NCBI GenBank assembly: GCA_047974565.1
Contig: JBKECN010000011.1
Location: forward strand, 62,001 to 126,000
From: JBDIAG01 sp047974565
GTDB taxonomy: Bacteria; Actinomycetota; Actinomycetes; Actinomycetales; CAWJMD01
DNA: 64,000 nucleotides
Direction of reading: 5' to 3'
The translations under genes and the position numbers were made by a program. Shown piece after piece: positions 50,484 to 59,269 of this stretch (the stretch's first letter is position 1; each line of letters opens with the position of its first letter). The notes under the pieces were generated by a model. That model saw nothing but the letters and a program-made list of their open reading frames with translations. It did no database searches and was not told the origin of the DNA.

Positions 50484-51329
50484 TCAGGCGTGTGCGACGA
50501 AGTCGATGACCATCCGGTTGAACTCGTCGGCGTGCTCGATCATCGCCCAGTGCCCGCAACGGTTGAGCAGCACCAGTCGGCTGTCGGGGATGTTCGCCAG
50601 CAGGAGCAGCGAGGTCTCGTACGAGACCACCCGATCGTCACGGCCGTGGATGAGCAGGGTGGGCACCGAGATGCTCGACAACAGGTCCGGACGTACCCAG
50701 GTCGGAAGCGGTGCGCCCTGGGGGAGTCCTGCGACGTAGTTCGCCAAGTGCTCGGGCCGGGATTGGGCCGCCTCCGAGCGGGCCCGGCACAGGTCGGGGG
50801 TGGCGAACCGCTCAGTGTCGAAGCACATGATCTCGACCAGGCGCTGCATGGTTTCCGGGCTCGGATCCCGGTAGGCCTCGATGAGGATCTTCAACCCCTC
50901 GGAGGGGCCGTCGCCCGCCCCGAAGAGCGTCGGCATCCGGCCCACCGGCGGACCCATGGTCACCAGATGCGTTATCCGGTCCGGGTGTTCGGTCGCCAGC
51001 CGCAGGCAGGTCTGACCGCCCATCGAGTTGCCGACGAAGGCGGCCCGCTCGATGCCGAGCGCATCGAGGAACTCGATCGCCGCCGCCACATGATCCAACT
51101 GGTCCACCGTCGCTGCGTCCGACTCGCCCCAGCCCGGCATGTCCACCGCATACACGTGGAAATGCTCCGCGAGTGCCCCGATATTGCCGCGGAAGTTGCT
51201 CCACCCGGTCGCCCCGGGCCCGCTGCCATGCAGCAGGACCAGCGGGTGACCCGAACCCGCTTCGTAATAGCGCAGATTCCAGCTGGCGGTGCGGACCGAG
51301 CGGGCCGCGCTCTGCTGAGTCACGTCCAT
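50484..51329 (-). CDS. MhpC/BphD-type meta-cleavage product hydrolase
   Basis: 281 aa, ATG 51329 overlapping the dioxygenase stop (TGATG). The family signature is HGSGPGATGWSNFRGNI (34-50). Catalytic triad: Ser102 in GNSMGG, Asp231/232 in HGRDDRVV, His260 in RCGHWAM. The enzyme cleaves the C-C bond of the ring-opened product made by the preceding extradiol dioxygenase. Cytoplasmic. Translational coupling to the dioxygenase supports this order of steps. Confidence 0.9.
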   Translation of the reverse strand: MDVTQQSAARSVRTASWNLRYYEAGSGHPLVLLHGSGPGATGWSNFRGNIGALAEHFHVYAVDMPGWGESDAATVDQLDHVAAAIEFLDALGIERAAFVGNSMGGQTCLRLATEHPDRITHLVTMGPPVGRMPTLFGAGDGPSEGLKILIEAYRDPSPETMQRLVEIMCFDTERFATPDLCRARSEAAQSRPEHLANYVAGLPQGAPLPTWVRPDLLSSISVPTLLIHGRDDRVVSYETSLLLLANIPDSRLVLLNRCGHWAMIEHADEFNRMVIDFVAHA

Positions 51330-52279
51330 CACCGCTCACCCCCGGCTGCGGCGGCCGGCGCGTTGGTGAAGGGCGCCCCACCGAGTAGGGCATGGACGGC
51401 CTCCGGAGGTCTGTGACCCCAACTGTGCAGGGCGTCCAGCGTTGTCGGCTGCCAGGTCTCGTCGTCGATGAGCAGTCCGCCCCAGCCGTACTCGACGCTG
51501 AAGCCGGAAGGGGTCCGCACGTAGAAGCTGAACATGTGGTCGTTCGGGTGCATGCCGAGTGTCATCTCCAATGGTTGGTGGGCGTCCAGGCAACGGTCGT
51601 AAGCCAGCCCGACATCCCGGATATCTGTCACCTCGACCATGAAGTGGTGGGTGCGCTTGGTGTGTGGCATCTCCCCGAAGGCCACCGAGTGATGCCGTGG
51701 ATTGCAGTGCAGGAAGATCAGATCCGCCACCACCCCGGGAGCAACCTCCTCGACGATGGTGTCCGAGATCCGAAAGCCCAACAATCCCTGGTAGAAGGCG
51801 AGGTACTCCTGGCGGGGCACTCCTTGGGCCAGGAGCACCTGGTGCCCGGCCCCACCGGCTCCGGTGACGAACTCGCCCAGGAGTACGTCGGAGGTGAACG
51901 GTGTTGGTGCATCGGCGAAACCGGTGACCAGCTCGATCCGGTTGCCCATCGGGTCCTGCGTGATGAGGATCCGGTTCACCTGCCGGTCCGCGGCCAGGGC
52001 GGCGTCCCCCTCTCGCACGGGGACACCGGATTCGGTCAGGCGCCCGGCCAGTTCGTCCAAGGCCGCTGCGCTGGACACCTGGTAACCGCTGGCGGCCAGA
52101 TCGTCGGCAGGGCCGCGTTGGATCCGCCACCGGTAGGGCTTGGCGTCCATCCGCAAGGCCAGGGCGTCCGCATTCTTGTCGGCGCACTGCATCCCGAGTA
52201 GCTCGGTGCCGAAGCGTTCCCACGCCTCGAGGTCGGGCGACTCGTAGACGACATACGCGAGTTCGCGTACTCCATTCAT
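51329..52279 (-). CDS. Type I extradiol ring-cleavage dioxygenase (BphC-like)
   Basis: 316 aa, ATG 52279 after AAGGAG. It is a two-module VOC protein. Iron ligands H146 (GAGHQVL), H211 or H212 (THHFMVEV) and E263 (FSVEYGWGG) fall where BphC-type enzymes have His146, His210 and Glu260. It opens a catechol ring next to the hydroxyls. The preceding flavoprotein gene would supply the catechol; the next gene hydrolyses the product. The second-module context MHPNDHMFSFYVRTPSGFS is typical. Confidence 0.92.
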   Translation of the reverse strand: MNGVRELAYVVYESPDLEAWERFGTELLGMQCADKNADALALRMDAKPYRWRIQRGPADDLAASGYQVSSAAALDELAGRLTESGVPVREGDAALAADRQVNRILITQDPMGNRIELVTGFADAPTPFTSDVLLGEFVTGAGGAGHQVLLAQGVPRQEYLAFYQGLLGFRISDTIVEEVAPGVVADLIFLHCNPRHHSVAFGEMPHTKRTHHFMVEVTDIRDVGLAYDRCLDAHQPLEMTLGMHPNDHMFSFYVRTPSGFSVEYGWGGLLIDDETWQPTTLDALHSWGHRPPEAVHALLGGAPFTNAPAAAAGGER

Positions 52280-52450
52280 GAGGTTCACTCCTTGGTTGAT
52301 GCTCTTGTTCCCCGCACCTGGTTGTGGCAGAAGGGGTTTGAGTAGTTGATGGGTCGTGGGCTCGCTATCGCGTCGATTCATGCGCCAGGGCCTGAGGCGC
52401 CTGAGCCGCGTCTGGTGGACCCGGCGCTCCGCGATGTAACGGGCTACGGC

Positions 52451-54016
52451 TCAGGCCGGTACCGCCAGGCCGTCGATATCGGCAGCAGCCACGAATCGAT
52501 CGGGACGGATCGCGATGGCCCGCACGCCGTACCGCGAGAACCAGGGCAGCAGAACCTCTTCGAGGTCGACGAGGTCGTCCGGAGCCTGGGTGTAGGAGGT
52601 CTTCGGCCGGACCGCGAGATAGCGCGCACCAAGCTGATCCCACTCGCGCTTCTCATCGTCGTCGAGCAGGGTCGCCGGGTCGATGTCCAGGCCGAGCAGC
52701 ACGAACTGGTCCCCGAGCAGGTCGTCCAGGCGGGCCATCCGGCCGAGCGCATCGCCGACCACTGGCTGGGGCACCATCCGCCCGACGATGCTGGCGTCGC
52801 CCAGGGTCCCCCGCAGCCAGCCGTCCACCAGCACCGGCGGCGCGATCAGCGGCGGCTCGAAGGGTGTGACCAGGCCCTGCGGAACAGCGTTCATCGCCTC
52901 GATCTCGGCCGAGGAGGCCTGCTGGGTGATCACCCTGCCCAATTGCACGGCAACGTTCGTGTAGAAGGTGGCGTTGGGGCGCCGCTCGACCTCGTACGTG
53001 TCGAGCCAGGCCTTGTCGCATTCCCCGCGCAGCACCCGGGCGAGCTTCCAGCCCAGGTTGTGGGCGTCGCGGATCCCGGTCTGCATGCCCGCTCCGGCCC
53101 ACGGCGGCATGAGGTGCGCGGCATCCCCGGCCAGGAAGACCCGGCCCTGCCGCCAACTGTCGGCCATCCGGGTGTGGTGTCGGTAGAACGCCCACTGGTG
53201 GATCTCCACGTCGTCGTGCGTGACGCCCATCGCGGCGAGCAGCGGCCAGACCTGCTCGGAGGTGGCGAAGTCGCCCTGAGTCTCGTGAGGCGTGAGCGGG
53301 ATCTCCCACCGGTGGTTCCCGGCGGACAAGGCGATGTCGACGACCGGACGCTCCCGGTCGGACCAGAAGGTGAGGAAGTCGCGGTCCGGCCACCACCGCT
53401 TGACCTTGCAGTCGATGACGATCCATTGGACGTCGACGGTGGCCCCGTCGAGCGTGCTACCGATGAGCTCCCGGGTACGGCTACTCCCGCCGTCCGCACC
53501 GATGACGTATCGCACCCGGGCCCGGTGGTGCTCCCCGGACTCCGGATCGGTGGAAGTGACGAGCACCCCATCCCCGTCCTGCTCGAGATCGACCACGGTG
53601 CGCCCGTACTCGACCCGCAGCCGGTCACCGTACTCGCCGGCGCAGTCGCGCAGTACCTGCTCCATCACCGGCTGGTAGATGTTGTAGAACCTGGACCGCG
53701 CACCGAGTGTCGAGGGCGGATGCTCCACCCGCATCAGTTCCTCGCCCTCGTAGGTGACCCACCGCAGGGCGCGCTGTGGTTCGACCACGGACGCGATCCG
53801 GTCATCGATGCCCAGCGACTGGAAGATCCGCATGGTCCAGTCGTTGATCGTCACGGCCCGAGCACGCTGGTAGATGTCCCGCTCACGTTCGAAGACCAGC
53901 ACGGATGCTCCCTGATGGGCCAAGGTCAGCGCCGCAGTCACCCCCGTCGGCCCGTATCCGACCACCGCCACGTCCGCGTCGTAGCCCTCGCCTGTGTCGT
54001 GTGTGCCCTGCGTCAT
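52451..54016 (-). CDS. MhpA-like FAD-dependent aromatic hydroxylase
   Basis: 521 aa, ATG 54016 after GGAG. Group A flavin monooxygenase: GYGPTG in VAVVGYGPTGVTAALTLAHQ, GADGGSSRTRELIG, and GRVFLAGDAAHLMPPWAGAG with the FAD-ribityl Asp. Length and order match 3-(3-hydroxyphenyl)propionate hydroxylase (MhpA) and related enzymes. It hydroxylates a phenol to a catechol-type product using NAD(P)H and O2. First gene of the cluster with the dioxygenase and hydrolase. A TetR operator-like palindrome lies 55-72 bp upstream of its start. Confidence 0.85.
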   Translation of the reverse strand: MTQGTHDTGEGYDADVAVVGYGPTGVTAALTLAHQGASVLVFERERDIYQRARAVTINDWTMRIFQSLGIDDRIASVVEPQRALRWVTYEGEELMRVEHPPSTLGARSRFYNIYQPVMEQVLRDCAGEYGDRLRVEYGRTVVDLEQDGDGVLVTSTDPESGEHHRARVRYVIGADGGSSRTRELIGSTLDGATVDVQWIVIDCKVKRWWPDRDFLTFWSDRERPVVDIALSAGNHRWEIPLTPHETQGDFATSEQVWPLLAAMGVTHDDVEIHQWAFYRHHTRMADSWRQGRVFLAGDAAHLMPPWAGAGMQTGIRDAHNLGWKLARVLRGECDKAWLDTYEVERRPNATFYTNVAVQLGRVITQQASSAEIEAMNAVPQGLVTPFEPPLIAPPVLVDGWLRGTLGDASIVGRMVPQPVVGDALGRMARLDDLLGDQFVLLGLDIDPATLLDDDEKREWDQLGARYLAVRPKTSYTQAPDDLVDLEEVLLPWFSRYGVRAIAIRPDRFVAAADIDGLAVPA

Positions 54017-54070
54017 TGCTGGCTCCTGGTGTGTGTGCGGTGCGTTCGCTAGATCCGGACCTATCTTCTT

Positions 54071-54088
54071 TTGGACCGAGCGGTCCAA
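54071..54088. promoter_or_regulatory. Probable TetR operator of the aromatic cluster
   Basis: TTGGACCG, AG, CGGTCCAA: a perfect 8-bp inverted repeat with a 2-bp centre, 55 bp upstream of the MhpA-like start and between it and the divergent TetR gene. GGACCG-type palindromes are common TetR operators. Assigned by position. Confidence 0.65.
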
Positions 54089-54253
54089 TCCTGCTCTACG
54101 AGACTGACACGGGTCCCGCCTGCCTGGGCGAAGATTCTGCGGTGCAGAAAAGGGAAGACAGAGGTACCTCGGCTGCGGCGATTCGGGCGGTTCCTGCGGA
54201 GCAGGGGTACCCGGATTCGCTCAGGGAATGGCCGGCACGCCGCCTGCCCCCCA

Positions 54254-54322
54254 CACAAAACAGGCTGTGGGTGCGATCACTGGAGGTGAGCTCCAGTGAT
54301 CGCACCCACAGCCTGTTTTGTG
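54254..54322. repeat. Perfect 32-bp inverted repeat (5-nt loop)
   Basis: The left arm is 54254-54285 and the right arm 54291-54322, exactly complementary over 32 bp around GTGAG. The arms start CACAAAACAGGC and end ...CTGGAG. It lies in the 411-bp region between the divergent MhpA-like and TetR genes, nearer the TetR gene. Neither arm is followed by a T tract. See the findings. Confidence 0.9.
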
Positions 54323-54427
54323 CACGCCGACGCTCGACCATCTGCCACGATTGGCCGCTCGAGTAGGTCCGAACAGGGCGCATCGACCGCGACACCCCGG
54401 AAGACGACAGCGGCGTACCCTCGCCGG

Positions 54428-55069
54428 GTGACCAACCAGCGGACCACGAACCGGCGGGGGCGTCGTTCCCGGGGGGAGATCCTCGAGATCGCCTCCCGCG
54501 TCATGGCCGAGCGTGGATACGCTGCGACCACGATGTCGGTCCTCAGCCAGGAGAGCGGACTGCCCAAGAGCGCGATCTACCATCACTTCGGGTCCAAGGG
54601 CGGTGTGCTCACCGCGGTGATGTCCCGCGGGGCGTACGACTTCTTCGAGGCGATGCGTGCGGCTCACGTCGGCGGCCCCGACACCCAGGACCCGCGCGAG
54701 CGGATGCGATGGTTCCTGGTCCGGTCCGCACAGGTCTTCCTCACCCGGGCCGACTTCCTCCGCCTGCACCTCATCCTGGTGATGAGCACGGAAGCCGCGG
54801 AGACCGAGATCGGGGCGATGATCGACCAGGTGCGGCGAGACGGCCGCGCCTACATGAACGAGATGATCGCGGCTTCCTTTGAGCCGCTGGGCTCGACCGT
54901 GGCCCAGCGCCTGGCCGACGACCTCGACTACTTCGGGATCGCCGGCTTCGACGGAGCCTTCGTGGCCTACCAGGCCGACCCGACGCGGGATCTGGGTGCC
55001 TCGATGGAGTTGCTGGCCGAGGCCATCGTGGCCCTGGGCGAGGCCCGGCTGGGATCAACTGAGGGCTGA
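54428..55069 (+). CDS. TetR/AcrR family regulator of the aromatic cluster
   Basis: 213 aa from GTG 54428. The DNA-binding domain reads GEILEIASRVMAERGYAATT, MSVLSQESGLPKSAIYHHFG then SKGGVLTAVM. The rest is an all-helical ligand domain (FLRLHLILVMSTEAAETEIG). It is divergent from the MhpA-like gene with a matching palindrome at 54071-54088. It is expected to repress the hydroxylase operon and respond to its substrate. Confidence 0.88.
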   Translation: MTNQRTTNRRGRRSRGEILEIASRVMAERGYAATTMSVLSQESGLPKSAIYHHFGSKGGVLTAVMSRGAYDFFEAMRAAHVGGPDTQDPRERMRWFLVRSAQVFLTRADFLRLHLILVMSTEAAETEIGAMIDQVRRDGRAYMNEMIAASFEPLGSTVAQRLADDLDYFGIAGFDGAFVAYQADPTRDLGASMELLAEAIVALGEARLGSTEG

Positions 55070-55294
55070 ATCGTCCTCCCACCCGGAAGCGTCTGGAATC
55101 GAGCGGCCGAGACCCGGCCCCCGGTCATTCCCAGAGGGGCCTGCCGATCACCGGTGCCCTGATGCCGTCCGGCGCACCCAGCCGGTCACCGGATGCGCCG
55201 GCCCCGATGGCGCGGCCGACCCGAGGTGGACGGGGCACGCCCGGTCACCCCAATCCCGTTGTCCCGCCTGCCGTCAGGCAGTTGGCAGGCGGGT

Positions 55295-56647
55295 TCAGTC
55301 GTCCCGCTTGGCCACTGCGGGAAGCAGCATGAAGGCGCCGATCAGGAGCACCGATACCGCGCTCAGCGCGCGCAGGACCCCGAAGTGGTCACCGAGGAAG
55401 CCCAGCAAGGGCGGGCCTGCGATGAAGGCCAGGTAGCCGATGGTGGACACCACGCTCACCCGGGCCGCTGCCCGGCGGGGGTTGTCGGCGGCCGCGCTGA
55501 TACCCACCGGGAAGCCGAGCGAGGTGCCCAGGCCCCAGACCGCCGCGCCGGCGAAAGCCACCGCCGCGTTGCCGAAGATCATCAGCAGGGAGCCCAGACC
55601 TGCCAGGACGAAGGTGACCCGCAGCACCTTCACCCGACCGAAGCGGTCGAGCAGCATGGTGCCGGCCAGGCGTCCGATGGTCATGAAGGTCAGGAAGGTC
55701 GCCAGGCCGAGGATGCCGGCCCACTCCGGCAGGTGGTGTCCGTCGACGAAGGCCACCGCCAGCCAGTCGTTGGCGGTGCCCTCGGTGAAGGCCGCGACCA
55801 GCACGATGAAACCGATCAGCAGCGTGCGCGGCTCGGTCCACGCCGAACGAACGGGGGCGGGCCTGGATCCCGTGGCCGGGACTACTCGGTCCGGTGCGGA
55901 GTCCGAGGCTGAGGTGGGCAGGGCGCTGGGGGCGGCCGTCAGCGGAGTGGACGTGACGCCTTCGGCGACGGCGGGCACCTCGTCGGTCCCCGCCTGGGTC
56001 GCGGCGGCTCCCGGCGGCACGACCTCCACCCCATGCGGGACGAAGCGGCGAGTGGCCAGCACCGTGAGCAAGCCGAGGACGGCCGCCACAATGAGAAGGT
56101 GCCAGGTCAGCGGGGCTCCGAGCCGCGCCACGCCCGCGGCGACGAGCGCACCGGCCACCGTGCCGAGGCTGAAGGAGGCGTGGAATCGCGGCATGATGGT
56201 GCGGCCCAGGCCGCGCTCGACCTCCGCCCCATGCAGGTTCATCGCCACATCCCACAGGCCCATGCCGAAGCACATGAGGAAGAGCAGAGCAGCGACCAGC
56301 GTGACCGAACCGACCGCCTGCACGGCGAAGCCGATCAGCGACAGCCCGCCCAGCAACAACGCGGCCCCGACCAGGACGGCCTTGTCCTCCCCGAGCCGCT
56401 CGGCGACCCGGCCGGCGACCGGGAGCCCCAGCAGTGAACCCACCGCACCTGCTAGCAGCAAGAGACCCAGGTTCCCCGGCGTGAGCCCCAGGATCTCGCG
56501 GGTCGCCGGGATTCGCCCGGCCCACGTCGCGAACGCGAATCCTGTGTACGCGAAGACCAGATAGACGCCCACCGTCGCGCGCTCGAGCATCGGGCCCGTG
56601 GCGATCTGGTGTGGACGCGTCTGGTCCTGGCGAGCGGTCACGGACAT
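55295..56647 (-). CDS. MFS transporter, YbjJ/FucP-like
   Basis: 450 aa from ATG 56647 (AGGAG four bases upstream; ATG 56659 overlaps that site). Twelve hydrophobic spans, with the first half opening VYLVFAYTGFAFATWAGRIP and LGLLLLAGAVGSLLGLPVAG. A Ala/Pro/Thr-rich cytoplasmic loop (about 210-260) joins the halves. The TGFAFATWAGRIP start is typical of YbjJ-like MFS proteins. The transported solute is unknown. The promoter region upstream contains a LacI-type operator at 57136-57152. Confidence 0.82.
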   Translation of the reverse strand: MSVTARQDQTRPHQIATGPMLERATVGVYLVFAYTGFAFATWAGRIPATREILGLTPGNLGLLLLAGAVGSLLGLPVAGRVAERLGEDKAVLVGAALLLGGLSLIGFAVQAVGSVTLVAALLFLMCFGMGLWDVAMNLHGAEVERGLGRTIMPRFHASFSLGTVAGALVAAGVARLGAPLTWHLLIVAAVLGLLTVLATRRFVPHGVEVVPPGAAATQAGTDEVPAVAEGVTSTPLTAAPSALPTSASDSAPDRVVPATGSRPAPVRSAWTEPRTLLIGFIVLVAAFTEGTANDWLAVAFVDGHHLPEWAGILGLATFLTFMTIGRLAGTMLLDRFGRVKVLRVTFVLAGLGSLLMIFGNAAVAFAGAAVWGLGTSLGFPVGISAAADNPRRAAARVSVVSTIGYLAFIAGPPLLGFLGDHFGVLRALSAVSVLLIGAFMLLPAVAKRDD

Positions 56648-57328
56648 GGGGCTCCTCATCTGTGCTGCGGCCGGGTCGACGGCCTGGTGTGTGCTGCTGG
56701 GTGGTCAGCCGGATCGAACGGCCTGGTCTGTGTAGGTCGCCGTATCGAACGGCTAGTGGCGGCTAGTGGGTGCTGCTGTGGTGGTCTGCCGGCGCCCGGC
56801 CGTGCGTCGTCGTACGGCTCGGAGCCGGTTCCGGCCTGGTCCTGCGTGGTGGCGGGCGGGTCCAGCGGGTCCGCCTCGCCTTCGAGTCCGGCCCGACCCG
56901 GGTGATCACGCCGACCGGCGTGGGCTGGCGCTGGTGACCGGGTGCTGAGGCGGTGGTGCTCTGGTCGGCGACCCACGAGCACCGGCCCCCGACCACTCGA
57001 TCCGCCCTCACCCGCAGGTCGCAACTGCGGGCCGGGCACGGACACACCCGCCCTCGCCCGGGTGGCTGCCCAACCGGGCGGGAGCGGGTGTGACCGGACT
57101 CGGTCCGTTTCGATCGCCCCGAGCGCGATCGACCCGGAATCGAATCGATTCTAGTGTGCCTGATGCCGTTGGCGTCGTCAATGCGCTGTTCGCGCCGCCG
57201 GGCCCGGTCGGGACCTGCCCACCATTGCTGACGCGAGGCGCTGGCAACGATGCGTCAGGTGAGATCGCCCAGGCGCCGGTGCCTGGGTAAGGCTGGCCGG
57301 TGCCGCGCCGACCATGACACCTCCCGAG
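56648..57328. other. Long intergenic region with LacI operator, low-complexity DNA
   Basis: 680 bp without a credible gene. Near 56690-56765 short reiterations occur (ATCGAACGGC twice, GGCTAGTGG twice) and the DNA is GT-rich. A LacI-type operator is at 57136-57152. Frames on both strands are open only because of the base composition. Confidence 0.45.
57136..57152. promoter_or_regulatory. LacI-type operator, site A
   Basis: Contains the perfect palindrome GAATCGATTC (57142-57151). The 12-mer ATCGAATCGATT (57139-57150) is the exact complement of AATCGATTCGAT found at 60380-60391 just upstream of the lacI-type gene. A shared CG-centred palindrome of this kind is the usual LacI-family operator. 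It would control the MFS gene at 55295-56647. Confidence 0.55.
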
Positions 57329-58777
57329 CTAGTTCCGCGCGGACGAGGGGACGGCCAGCAGCGGGATCACACAGAGCACCGAGGCCAGCGCCATCGACAC
57401 CCCCATCAGCTCGGGACTCACACCGAACAGTGACACCAGGGGTGGGATACCGGCTCCCACGATGGTCTGCACCAGGCCCAGGCAGGCCGCCGCCGACCCG
57501 ATGGCCGCGGATTGTCCGTCCAGGGCCAGGGTGGTCGCGTTGGGCAGCAGTGGCCCGGCCACCGAGATGGCGAAGAAGAGCGGGACGAGCACCCACCAGA
57601 CCCCCGCCCCCAGGACGGTGGCGAGCGCGATGAGCGCGCAACTGACGATGCTCAGGGTCAGGGCCGCAACGAGCACCCGGTAGGGGCCCACGCGGGGCAC
57701 CACCCGCAGGTTGATCCGCCCCAGCAGGAGGATCCCGACCGAGTTCGCGGCGAAGACGTAGCCGAACTGCTGCGCGGTAAGGCCATATCCGTCCTGCAGC
57801 ACGAAACTACCCATAGCCAGGTAGAGGCTGAGCGGCTGAAAGCCGATGGCCAGGACGAGAGCCGGGGCCAGGAAGGACCGGTCGCTCAGTACCCGCCGGA
57901 AGGAGCCGAGCATCGCACGAAGGCCGGCTGCTCGCCGGGCCGCCGGCGGCAGCGTCTCGGGCATCCGGATGGCGGCCACCAGCAGGACCACCCCGCAGAC
58001 CCCCATGGTGACGAAGATGCCCCGCCAGGTGGTCACGGTCAGCAGCAGTCCGCCGACCAGCGGCGCCACCACGGGGGCGATTCCGAAGACGAGCGCGGTG
58101 ATTCCGTAGGCTCGGGCCGCCTCGCGACCTTGATAGAGGTCTCGCACCATCGACCGGGCCAGCACCACCCCCGCACCGCCCCCGAGCCCGCCGAGCAGTC
58201 GCGCCACCAGGAGCAGTTCGATGCTCGGGGAGATCGCGCAGGCGAATGCGCCCAGGGTGAAGACCACGACCCCGATGACGAGCGGGAGCTTGCGTCCGAC
58301 CTGGTCGCTGATCGGTCCGGCGACCACCTGGCCGAGGCCGAGCCCGAGCATCGACAAGGACAGCGACAGCTGGGCCACCGCGTGTGAGCTGCCCAGATCG
58401 GCGGCCAACTGCGGTAGGGCGGGCAGGTACATGTCGAAGGACAGCGGCCCGAAGGCCGACAGCGCGCCGAGCATGATGAGGATCCGCAAAGAGCCGACCG
58501 CCCGACGGCGGTCCTGCGGGCTCCCGGGTTCGTCGGCCGATGTGGCAGCCGGGTCCGGGCGCGGGCCGGATGACGCCTGCCGACGAGGCCGCTCCGACTC
58601 GCCCGACAGCGTCTCTTCGGGCGAGCGGTCTGAGTCGGGCCCGGACCCGGCCGGCCCGGCCGGTGACTGGTCAGCGCCAGACTGTCCCTGGGTTGGGATA
58701 CCTGCCGGGTCCAGGCCAGCCGAGGCGTCCAGGTCGTCGCTCGCCGCTGAAGGTGTCCGGCACGAAAGGTTGGTCAT
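57329..58777 (-). CDS. Bcr/CflA-type MFS multidrug exporter
   Basis: 482 aa from ATG 58777 (weak ribosome site; start uncertain). About 120 disordered Ser/Pro/Asp/Arg-rich residues precede the first span. Then comes ILIMLGALSAFGPLSFDMYL then PALPQLAADL, the DMYLPALP signature of Bcr/CflA drug exporters. GQVVAGPISDQVGRKLPLVI is the loop 2-3 motif A. The protein contains 12 spans and ends near VLCVIPLLAVPSSARN. It probably exports a small drug or metabolite. The long N-terminal tail is unusual for the family. Confidence 0.85.
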   Translation of the reverse strand: MTNLSCRTPSAASDDLDASAGLDPAGIPTQGQSGADQSPAGPAGSGPDSDRSPEETLSGESERPRRQASSGPRPDPAATSADEPGSPQDRRRAVGSLRILIMLGALSAFGPLSFDMYLPALPQLAADLGSSHAVAQLSLSLSMLGLGLGQVVAGPISDQVGRKLPLVIGVVVFTLGAFACAISPSIELLLVARLLGGLGGGAGVVLARSMVRDLYQGREAARAYGITALVFGIAPVVAPLVGGLLLTVTTWRGIFVTMGVCGVVLLVAAIRMPETLPPAARRAAGLRAMLGSFRRVLSDRSFLAPALVLAIGFQPLSLYLAMGSFVLQDGYGLTAQQFGYVFAANSVGILLLGRINLRVVPRVGPYRVLVAALTLSIVSCALIALATVLGAGVWWVLVPLFFAISVAGPLLPNATTLALDGQSAAIGSAAACLGLVQTIVGAGIPPLVSLFGVSPELMGVSMALASVLCVIPLLAVPSSARN

Positions 58778-59269
58778 GATGATGTCCGCATCGTTTGTTC
58801 TGAAGATCGGGGTGAGCCGACGGCGCCGGTGCCGTGTGGGCGATGGTTGCTGGTGGTCACAGTCGGCAGACGGCTGCCTCACTGGGGGTCGTGGTCCAGT
58901 CGATTGCTGGGGCCCGGTGGGCGGTCGTCGACGCCGACGGCGGCTCGGGTGTTCAGGTTGCCAACCCGCTGGTCACGCGATTCCGAGTTCCCGACGACGC
59001 CTGGACGCCCGGGCCGCCCACACCCCGCGCCTGGCGAGCCAGCCTGCCTGCCTGTCCGGACCCTGCACTGCCTGTCCGGACCCTGCACTGCCCGTCCGGA
59101 CCCGCACTACCTGGCCAAGCGCCGCTGAGCCCTGCCCTACCGGTTCGCAACCCTGCACTCGACGAAGCTGTTCCCAGGCGTGACCTGGCCGGTCAACTCG
59201 GGTGGTCCACCCGATGGCCCAGGCGGTCCGAGACGTGTGGCAGGTCCGCCGACACCAGGGGCCTGGCGG
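58778..59269. other. Intergenic region with tandem repeats
   Basis: About 490 bp between the exporter start and the LacI stop, both on the minus strand. It has a 20-bp tandem repeat at 59051-59110 and GC-rich low-complexity DNA; no gene is supported. Confidence 0.45.
59051..59110 (+). repeat. 20-bp tandem repeat, three units
   Basis: CCTGTCCGGACCCTGCACTG occurs at 59051-59070 and 59071-59090 without change, then at 59091-59110 as a degenerate copy (CCCGTCCGGACCCGCACTAC). A TCCGGA palindrome lies in each unit. It is a local slippage repeat or a set of binding sites in the exporter promoter. Confidence 0.8.

Noticed and set aside
49484..50509. 341-codon plus-strand frame opposite MBL copy 2
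   Set aside because: It mirrors the antisense frame of copy 1 and is open for the same reason.
52346..54052. 568-codon plus-strand frame opposite the MhpA-like gene
   Set aside because: The minus-strand protein has all FAD motifs. The antisense product has none.
57512..58387. 291-codon plus-strand frame opposite the Bcr-type exporter
   Set aside because: Gln/Gly/His-rich composition typical of antisense to a membrane protein; the exporter motifs are clear.
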